Assembly: GCA_958450365.1 (NCBI GenBank)
Contig: CAUEEP010000752.1
Span: 740,001 to 804,000, forward strand
Reading direction: 5' to 3'
Length of the DNA: 64,000 bases
Origin: Mesorhabditis belari
Taxonomy: Eukaryota; Nematoda; Chromadorea; Rhabditida; Rhabditidae
Part shown: positions 1 through 9,800 of the stretch, one piece after another
Position numbering within the stretch: the first letter of the stretch is position 1
Layout of the letters: each line of letters starts with the position of its first letter
Position numbers and translations under genes: made by a program
Notes under the pieces: model-generated
Databases searched by the model: none
Seen by the model: the letters and a program-made list of their open reading frames with translations, nothing else
Told to the model about the DNA's origin: nothing

Positions 1-239
1 GTCTCATTTGTCCTCCTAGGCAATCCTAAGGACCGCCCCTTCTCGGCAATAAAAGGGATAAGCACAGAGGGGAACACATTTGCATAAGAATAGACAAAGC
101 ATTCAATGATAACAATAGTAACTAAAATATCAGTTTGGCGCGGAGCTGACAACTCTTAAATTAAAATGCCTGAAAAAGTTCTAAAATAAAACATTTTTCA
201 AAAATTCAAAAAAGCCATTTTGTAGATTAAGGATAGGGC

Positions 240-330
240 TTTTGAATCAAGCAAACCCTTTTTTTGATTGGATAAGCCGTTTTTTCAGAAAACACATTAC
301 CAAAAAACGATCGTTTATAACTTGCCAACC
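240..330. repeat. Short repeat flanking the P1 element, repeated at 660-740
   Basis: The stretch containing CAGAAAACACATTACCAAAA and CGATCGTTTATAACTTGCC occurs just before the P1 MITE and again after it at about 678-732. Insertion of the MITE into a tandem duplication, or duplication on insertion, would explain this. Nothing else is seen in bases 1-240. Confidence 0.5.
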
Positions 331-331
331 T

Positions 332-587
332 AATAGTACCCCACCCCCCTCGTACAGTCGCGTAGTCGCAAAAGTTTTTTAGTATTTCATTTTTTTTCAA
401 AGCGCCCGTACTTTCAAAAAATGCGTCTTTGGTATCAAAAAATAGCTGAAATTCAGGGCTATTTTTTGATACCTAAGCGCGCATTGTAGCATAAACCAGT
501 GTCGAGAAAAACTCGTTCAAAGCTAGACTACGCAACACTCCGCACCGTCATTATGGGGGTGGGGTACTATTACAGTGTTTACGGTAA
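332..587. mobile_element. Foldback MITE, family P1 (TACCGTAAATACTGTAATAG)
   Basis: About 256 bases with ends complementary to each other: left AATAGTACCCCACCCCC, right GGGGTGGGGTACTATTACAG. Other copies in the window: 28216-28484, 48125-48400, 54297-54556, and pieces at 14295-14370, 47946-47996, 48655-48768, 48855-49103. A diverged relic lies at 18480-18620. The internal part contains a small inverted repeat around ATCAAAAAATAGC. No coding capacity. Confidence 0.75.
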
Positions 588-725
588 GTATCATGCTGTG
601 ACCGTATTTCCTCTAATAAACGTCCCCCTTCCTCGATCAACTTTAGGCGCCTCGTTCTCAGCCCCATTTCGAGATACTTTTTTCAGAAAACACATTACCA
701 AAAATCGATCGTTTATAACTTGCCA

Positions 726-828
726 ACCTAATATTTCAATATTCATTATCAGTGGTACCAATTTCAGTTCTATGTAGAGCCAATGCAAAAAGTCGTCCCA
801 ACTTATGTTTCACAACTCGTCGAGGGAT
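726..828 (-). repeat. Inverted copy of the sequence at 3807-3900
   Basis: The complement of this stretch matches 3807-3900, sharing CTCGACGAGTTGTGAAAC and GGGACGACTTTTTGCATTGG. The other copy directly follows the 3' end of a LINE fragment. Probably the end of an unidentified mobile element. Confidence 0.5.
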
Positions 829-886
829 ATTTGCAAAAGATTCAAGAGGTTTGCTTGTAGTTTATCATTGAAAAAAACTCATTCAG

Positions 887-3800
887 GGAGTTCGAATGAG
901 AGCTTCAGTGAGTCTCGTCTTCGATAACGGTTATTATATTTTGGTGGACTCACCCTCGGCGACTGATGTTGATGCTAAAGGGGACATGCTCAGAGGTGAG
1001 AAGGAATTGCTAATAGAATAATAGACTTTCTAGTCTTTTCGTTCCTTTTTCGTACTTTCGTTTAAAACCAACAAATGCACCAATTGAACGGTTTATTTTA
1101 TTAGAAAATGTAATTATTTTTCTGCAAAATAACATTAAAAATGGGTTTAAAATGTCTTAAATCTGGATTTTTTGGCAGCAAGAAGTCGGGTTTTCAAAAA
1201 GGCTCGATGATGACAGCTCCATGACAGCTCCAGGCTCGATGGCGGCTCGATGATGCGATTTAGCCACTTTAGCTAAGGAAACCTATTTTAGTGTCAATAG
1301 ATAAAAGTTAGAGCATAAAAAGTTAGGTATAAAGCTAAATTTTCAGCGAAATTGAGTCAACCAATCTCTTCGTAGAGGTTTTTATCGAAAAACACGTTTA
1401 GCACCTTGAAAATGCGACCTTGAATTTGCTTGAAAGTGAGCTAAAATTGACTTAAAAAGATGGAAATTGAACAAGAAACACTTTTAATTTAAATTTACAT
1501 TTAATTTAAAGTAAACTATAGGTTAATTGATGAATTTTTGGGAGTGGGACAAATGCGACCTTTTTTTTGCGCACCTGGACATTTGCGCACCTTTTTTTTT
1601 GCTGGAAAAGGCCTTAGGAAAGGTCGTAGAGCTTCAAAAATGTTTTCATAGAAGGGAATCGTATGCGTAGATTCCGAATTTCGACAAATCAGACCTCGCT
1701 GACACGTCAAATTTGGGCTAAAAGGCAAAAACTACGCAACTTAACGCTTTTCCGCAGCTTTTGCCTTTTAGCCCAAATTATTATTATTATTTAATTTAAA
1801 ACACGCTTAAGGAAATTTGGGCAACTTTTGAAACGAATTTGAGCAGAAATTGAAGTTTTTCTGAAAATTCTTCAAACAGACATATAACTAAAGCGATTAG
1901 ACAAATCAAGCTGAGAATTCGGCTATATACCGAACTTTTCATGCTCTATCTTTTTTTCTATTAACATGAAAATAGGTTTATGCGGAAGAAAGTGCTCAAA
2001 TCACTTCATCGAGTGTTCATCATTTTTGGTTCCTCAACTTCTTGACCCCTAGAAACCCAGAAAATCGAAGCTTTTCAAAAACAAAATCAAAATCTGTCAA
2101 AAGCCTGTTTTGGAGGATAAATAGACCTTTTTATTGGTGAAAAATGTAGATTAATTGGTGCACTAGTTGTTTCTAAAAAGTACAATCAATAAGTGCAATC
2201 AATAAGTGTACCAACTTTCAAGTTGCTAATCTAATAGAATCATAGAATCAAAATCCACAATGGATAATGTGCTCAATTAAAAATTTAGGGTTGACTCAAA
2301 GAAATCTCGCTCCGGGAAACGTTCAGCTAATCGTCACCACCCACGGTCATCCTGATCATTTTGGTCAGGGGAATTTCTTCCCGAATGCTCGTCATTTCTT
2401 CGGCAGCTATGAGTATTCTGACGACACCTACATTCAAACAGAGCTCACCCACGTTCGTTTCTTATATTTTTCTAGAAATTGCGTCAAGTTGAGCATTCCA
2501 TTGTCGCTTTTGTTTGTCTTTTGTCGGGAATGAAAAGGAAACACGTCCGACAAATACCTCTCCTTCTAGACATTTAACAAAGCCACTCGTCAACAAGAAA
2601 AACAATAAGGAAATTGATTGGGGAATGAGTGTTAAAGTCGGATGACCTAGTTTATTAAAAACTTTGGTTCATATCTAATTTAAAGTGAGTATTGACTAGT
2701 TGAGACTAGACATGGGAAATTCCAACTCAAACCTAATTCCATCTTCATTTCCTCAGCCTATTCTCAGCCGATTGCTCTGAAATTTTGTCTACAAGCTGAA
2801 AATGTTGTTTTCTATCTGTAGACAAATTTTCAGAGCAATCGGCTAAGAATAGGCTGAGAAAACGAAGGTGGGATTAGGCTCGGCTTGGAATTTCTCCATG
2901 CCTAGTTGGTACTAATCCTTTCCTGAAAAAATTGAAAATGTTAATGTTTAGCGTTAATGATTAGCTTTATAAGAAAACTAGGCAACGAAAATAACCAAAA
3001 AAACAGTTAAAACAACATACATTTGACACTTCAATTGAGTTTTTTTGAGAACTGAAAATTTTCATGGAAACGATCATTCAAAAGGATCTTTTTTTGTAAT
3101 TTCAAATATTTTAATTCAAAATTAAACCTTTTTTGAATAAAAATTCAGTTCTTAAATTGATTTTAGAACTCTAAAATTGAAAAAGAATTTAGAATGATAG
3201 CATGAAGATCACGCCAAACGTCGAGCTATGGAACACGCCAGGACACACGAATCAGGACATTTCCGTGATTATACGAAATGTCCCATGTTGTGGAACGGTT
3301 GCTGTTGTAGGTTGGAAATTGTTTAGTTTTTAATAAAAATTAGGAAGAGAACCTTCTCCATTTCTTTGCATTCTCCATTTCATTGCATAAGTTGAAACAT
3401 TTAATAGAATGTTTCCAAAATTGTAAAGGACAGGCAACCTATCCCTCTTTTTCGAGATTTATTCAAAGTTAATCCCACGGTTAGTTCAAGGAGAGGTTCT
3501 TTCGTTTTAGAAATTTCAGTCAACTCGAATAAGTTTTTGTATAACTCTTTTCCAATAAGAACTGCCAGAATTTGGAATCGACTCCCCAGAGTTTTGAGAG
3601 AGTCCAATAGTCTTAAAGCCTTTAAATCTGTAGATGATCTTGATCTTGAAGCTCTAGTGGATTCTTGATGTTATCTGTGCTACCCATTACATACCTTATA
3701 TCGTAATCTTTTTCATCGGCCCTTTTCGTGTTATGTGTATGAGCTCGTGTTTTAATCTTAAATCTAGCGCGCTTTCTTTCAGATCCCGAATAAAGTATCT

Positions 3801-6800
3801 ATATATACCCCTCGACGAGTTGTGAAACGTAAGTGGGGACGACTTTTTGCATTGGCTATACATAGAACTGAAATTGGTACCACTGATAATGAATATTGAA
3901 TAAAAGATAAAAACCTATTCCTCTTTTTTGAGATTTATTCAAAGTTAATCCCATGGTTAGTCCCCAGTTCATTCCAGTTGTTCAAGAAGAGGTTCTTTCG
4001 TTTTAGAAATTCCAGTCACCTCCAACCTTCCAATTTTGTATATAACTCTTTTCCAATAAGAACTCCCAGAATTTGGAATCGACTCCCGAGAGTTTTGAGA
4101 GAGTCTAACAGTCTCGAAACCTTTAAATTCTCTGTAGATGATCTTGATCTTGAAGCTCTAGTGAATTCTTGACGTTATCTGTGCTACCCATTAAATAAAT
4201 TATATCGTATTGCTTTTTATCGGCCCTTTTCGTGGTATGTGCATGAATTCATGTGTTTTAATCTTAAATCTAGCGCACTTTATCTCAGTTCCTGAATAAA
4301 GTATCTATATATTTCCGTGATTATACGAAATGTCCCATGTTGTGGAACGGTTGCTGTTGTAGACTGGAAATTGTTTAGTTTTTGATTTGAAAAGTCGAGA
4401 GAAAACCCTCAAAATTCTCCATTTCATTGCATAATTTTTACAGGAGATCTCTTCTACCACGAGCAAGACGCGATCAACGGAACTGACTGGTATTCGGATG
4501 CTTGGAATCCACTAATTGGTATTTGCCTTTTAAAACTTATAATTTACATTTATACTTTTATTTTGATAAAAGTATAAATGTAAATTTTACGATGTTTTTT
4601 TTAATCTATTAGGTTGAAAAGAAAGTTCTCGGAAAAAGTTTGCACAGTGATTTCTCAAAAATGAAGCCATCAATTCTTTCCAGATTTTTTTTGATAAACT
4701 TGATATTTCAAAAAGTTTCAACAAAAAAAATCAGCTGGACTTCAAGTAAAAACAAATAAGAGATTTCTTCAGCGGAAGTGACTGCTCTGGTCACTTTTTG
4801 AGTGACCAGCCTTTAGACAAGTTTTTAATTGATTAATGGGTAGGTAATGAATCTCATTCTAAACCTAAAATCAAGCACTTAAAATAGGGAAAATTTGTGA
4901 TTAAGGCAAATTTTGATTAAGGAAATCTAATGCTTTAACTTTTCAGAATCACCTATTTTAGCAAAACACTCAGTGCCAAGAAGATGACACGAAAGAATCA
5001 TTTTTTGAAATACAGCTTCTCTGTCAAAAATTGTTTGGCCAAAAATCGAGATTATAGAGCGTATTGCTTATTTATTTTAGATTTACCCCATAAAGAAGTG
5101 AAGGAATTGGCAAGGAAATGTAGATTTCTAGAGAGGGGATTAAACCCTCGGCCTTTTGCTATCCGGGCAATGACTCGAACGACTAAGCTATCCGGTACCT
5201 TGCGTATAGAGTGTATTGCTCATTTATGCTAGCTTTATCTCATAAAGAATCCTTTTTCTCGTGCAAAAAGTGAGCTGAAGTTAAGCTCGAAAATAATCAT
5301 TTTTTTTAAAATCTTTAAAATTTTAAGGGAAAGCTGCACTCATTTTTTTAAAGAGTAATTTCTTGGAGTCGATTTGTAAGTAATAGAATGTTCTTGAATT
5401 CATGGATTCGTTTTTTGAGAAATTCCAGTGAAGCTTTTTCCAAGGACTTTCTTTCCAACCTAATAATACGCTTAATTTTAGGCAAAGTCAATCGAAACAA
5501 AATTGTTTGCTCATCGAACTACATTATTCCCGGACATGGTCACGTGTTTAGGTAAAATCGTGAAACGAATTTGCATTTATAGATTTGTTTAAATGTTTAA
5601 AGAGTTTAAAGTTTAATTTTGATTCTAATGTTAAAAACAATGTTTAAAAGATGTACTTGGGTTTAAATTGTAAATGGTGTTCTGGTGTACTCAATGCTTC
5701 ACCAAGAAAGAGCAAGCGTTGAGAGCAAGACGTTTATTTCCGTTTTTGAGTTCAAAGAATATCATAAAGTTAAGTTATCCTTTACGTACGCTAAGTTATC
5801 ATAAAGTTATCATAAAGTTCAGAAAACATCATTTATCCTTTACTCAAGACAATCAAATTGCTTAGAAAGTTTGTTAAAATCGTATTTTTAGAGTTACTGA
5901 AGAGATGCGAGTTAACGCTGATTGCCCAAGTAATTCTACACTCACCTCCACCTCGCCTCATGTTGATATCACCACTCTTAAAGGAGTAAGTTGTTATTAT
6001 TAGCTTAGATTAACCCTGGGAATTGTGAACGTCAATAGGTGTAAAGTGTGAATGCCCAAGAATGCTCAATAAATGCCCAAAAAGTGTAAGCATCAATAGT
6101 TGCTATGTCTGCTATGCTATGTCTGTTTGCTATGCTTTGTCTGTCTGCTATGCTATCTCTGTCTGTTATGCTATGTCTGTCTGCTATGCTATGTCTTAGT
6201 CAATCTCAGCCAAGCCAAATCCTTTATATCTCGCATCAGCACCAATTGACCAGATTCTGATCCCGAACTCGAGAATGAAAAAGATGGCCAGCACCACTTC
6301 CATAATGAAATTGACATTGTAGAACTCAAACAGGGCTTTTTTTTAAAGAAAATTTCATTGATTTAGTATACCACTTGACAACACTTACTTACCAAGAGAT
6401 TGGAAAAGGTTTCTACAACGAAATATATTAGTTTTCGAGTTTTCGGTGTGAACATCAATAGGTATCCAACGGAAAAATGCCATTGCTTGGCCAATTTCCC
6501 TACAATCTTTTTGTCTTGGATTTCAATCGATAGAATATTAAATTCTGCGTTTATTGATATCAAAATCAAAAGAATCGGAGTGAAATTTACTGAGATATGC
6601 TATTTTTCAGTTGCACACCGATTGCATATTGCTTATACCGTTGCACGGCTATCGAAAATTCCCAGTTTTAGAATAGATTCTGACCTAATTGATTGGATTT
6701 CATTTCAACTCACAGTTTTATCATCCGGACTTGCATCAGCTAAAGCACCAACAATAACAGAGATCAAAACAAACACGAAAATACCTAAAGATTTCTGTTT

Positions 6801-9800
6801 TTCGTTTAATTCTTGAAAATTTTATAGAATTTGTTAGATTTTATAGATTTATATGTTTATTAGATTTATTAGATAAAGAATTTATTAGATTCTTGTCAAC
6901 TTACTGAAATGATATGGGAAATTTGAAGCCGATCGGGGATGGTCGAGGAAATGGTAAACGGCAAAGCGGCGTCGTTTATACTCACGCTCGTAGTCTAGAG
7001 TTTAGCATGTAGATTTTCACATTTAGATTGAAGTTTTAGATCTAAAAGTCTCACTTAGGGTTTGGCTAAACTACTTAATTCCTTACAAAAGCTAGCTTTA
7101 ATCAAAACAGTAGAAAATAGTCTCAAAGCAAAACAGAATCAATGAGAGTAACCCTTAAGGATCAAATGTGTAAAAATCGACTTTTTTCGACTTTTTTAAT
7201 GAAAATATGAACTTTTTCTGATCAAATACAGTAATCATTTAGAGCTTTTAAGATTTTAATCAAAAAAGACCAACCAGTGAGTCGAATAGTGTCCCTTCTC
7301 GACACCGGATTGTCATTTGCCTCGAGGTCGAACGACGGAGGACCACTGTTCATAATATGCACTAAAATTTCCCATTGAAAGTCTTCATATCTTGAATTTT
7401 AAGTACAATGCACTACTTTTCAAGAATTTATTATATTCTTGTCAACTTACTGAAAAATTCATTGATTTAGTATACCACTTGACAACACTTACTTACCAAG
7501 AGATTGGAAAAGGTTTCTACAACGAAATATATTAGTTTTCGAGTTTTCGGTGTGAACATCAATAGGTATCCAACGGAAAAATGCCGTTGCTTGGCCAATT
7601 TTCTTGCAATCTTTTTATCTTTGATTTCAATCGATAGAATATTAAATTCTGCGTTTATTGATATCAAAATCAAAAGAATCGGAGTGAAATTTACTGAGAT
7701 AGGCCATTTTCTCTTTGTACGCCTATCGGAAATTTCCAGCTCTAGTTCATATAAAGATTTAGGTATACTTTAATAAAGATTTATACGTAATACGATATTT
7801 GAGCTCAAAGTTAGATTGGCAAAAGGGGCGGGGTCAGAAAGATCTTTTATACACGCCCCGCCCCCTCTGCGATTGGACAATCTAACTTTGAACTGAAATA
7901 TCTTTGTATTGGGCTGTCGAATTTAGATATTCTTGGTGCCATTAGATGCGCTAAATCTTTCTCTGTCGATTGATACAAAAACTGTTTAAATTGGACAGCC
8001 CAACACCAAGATATTTAAGCTCAAAGTTAGATTGGCAAAAGGGGCGGGGCCAGAAAGATCTTTTATACACGCCCCGCCCCTTTTATTTACATAAATGAAC
8101 TTTAGAACCAACTCCCCACTCCTGCTCCAGAAATTCTCACCAACGACATTTTGAGAGGCGTCAGAAACAATGCAAAAACAACAACAACGACAGCGGCAAC
8201 GACAACGTCGAGCACAACAACAACTACGCCTAAACCGACAACGACAAGTACTACAAGTACAACTACAACCACATCTATAACATCTACAACAACTACAACG
8301 AAAACCACAACGACAACGCCGCCAATGACAACCACGGTCATTCCAACGCTTGTACCCGACACGAGTGAGCTGAGAAGTGAGTGAAAAAAGTGGTTGACTG
8401 AGCTTTGTTTGTGTTTAGTAGACTTATCAAGGGCCCGGGTTTACCAAATTAATTACCATTTAGCAATTTTGCTAAATGGGTTTATCAGTTTAGCATTTAA
8501 CAATTTGCAAAATGATTTAGGAATTCAAATCCGAATTGAATCAGAACCGATCAGATTCGAATTGAATCACAACCGATCAGATCCGAATTGAATCAGAATC
8601 GATCAGATCCAAATTGAATCAGAACCGATCAGATCCGAATTGAATCAGAATCGATCAGATCCAAATTGAATCAGAACCAATCAGATCCGAATTGAATTCA
8701 ATTGAGCATGTAGCATTTAGAAACTTTGTTAAATGCTAAGTGCTAAATACCAATCTAGCTCTTTTTGCTAAATTTGACAGTTGTTGGACTCGGGCCCAGG
8801 GCTTTTCCGATTGAGAAGTCTAAAGACCTGTAAGCTAGGCGCTAAAAGTAAAGCCAAGATCTTCAGCAAAGCTAGGTCCGTCCAGGACTTGGCTTCCGGT
8901 GACTTGATCCAGAAAATTGATCTAGAAAAACTGTTTCCTTCAGAATCTTGTTTTATCCTTTGTTTCATTCTTTAGTTCAATTTTTGTTAGTTTTATTTTC
9001 AACTTCAATCATCTCTACGACACCAATCCCAGCCAAGTTCGAGAAAGACACAATCGCTTCACAAAAATCTCGGAAAGATGTGGGTGAAGTGGAGAATCTC
9101 GACGCGATCATTATGTTTCCAAGGACTGATTTTTGGGGTGCTCTTTTTCGTTTTCAGTTTTACTTTTAATTTCTTTTAGTTCAATTTTGGTTATTCCTTT
9201 TTTCAAGTAGCTCCCATTTTAGCACCGGCTGCGAAATATCTTCAACAAATCGCTGACGCTTCGACGAATGCGATACATTTAGTCATGCAGACGCCACCAA
9301 AGAAAATGAGTAAGCAAAAAGAAGAAGTGACGGTAAAAAGTTGGAAAAAGTTGGAAAAATTCTGTTTTTTTGATTCAAATACTAATTAGTTGATGTAGAA
9401 TTTTAACTAAAAAAACCGGTACTTTTCCAATATCGGGGAAGCGAAAGGAAAATCGGGGGAGCAAATTTTGCCCCCTCGAAAAATGCATTTCCGGGACTGT
9501 ATTTTAACTGCAACGTTTTTTTTAAACTTTAACGACGATGCGATATTTGTGCGTTCAAGGAATCCACGGCAATCGATTATTTCGTCACCAAAGGAGTCAT
9601 CCAGTCGTGGATTTGCAACTGTGGCGAATCGATGAAAGTCCGCTTAAAGGGAAAAGATCTATTTCGCTGGGTATGTGACACTTGCGCACGGCGAAAGGTC
9701 CTCAAGCATTCAAGAGGAATTCGAGTCGATAACTTTTTGCAACAAAGCAAGTTCGTCACAATTTGTAGCGCTGCCAAAATTTGCTCCCCCGATTTTCCTT

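Noticed and set aside
6363..6569. 68-residue frame on the - strand ending at a GTAAGT donor, considered as the missing KQT exon between S1 and S2
   Set aside because: It does not match KCNQ sequence, and the same block occurs again at 7452-7703 outside the gene fragment, so it is a repeat.
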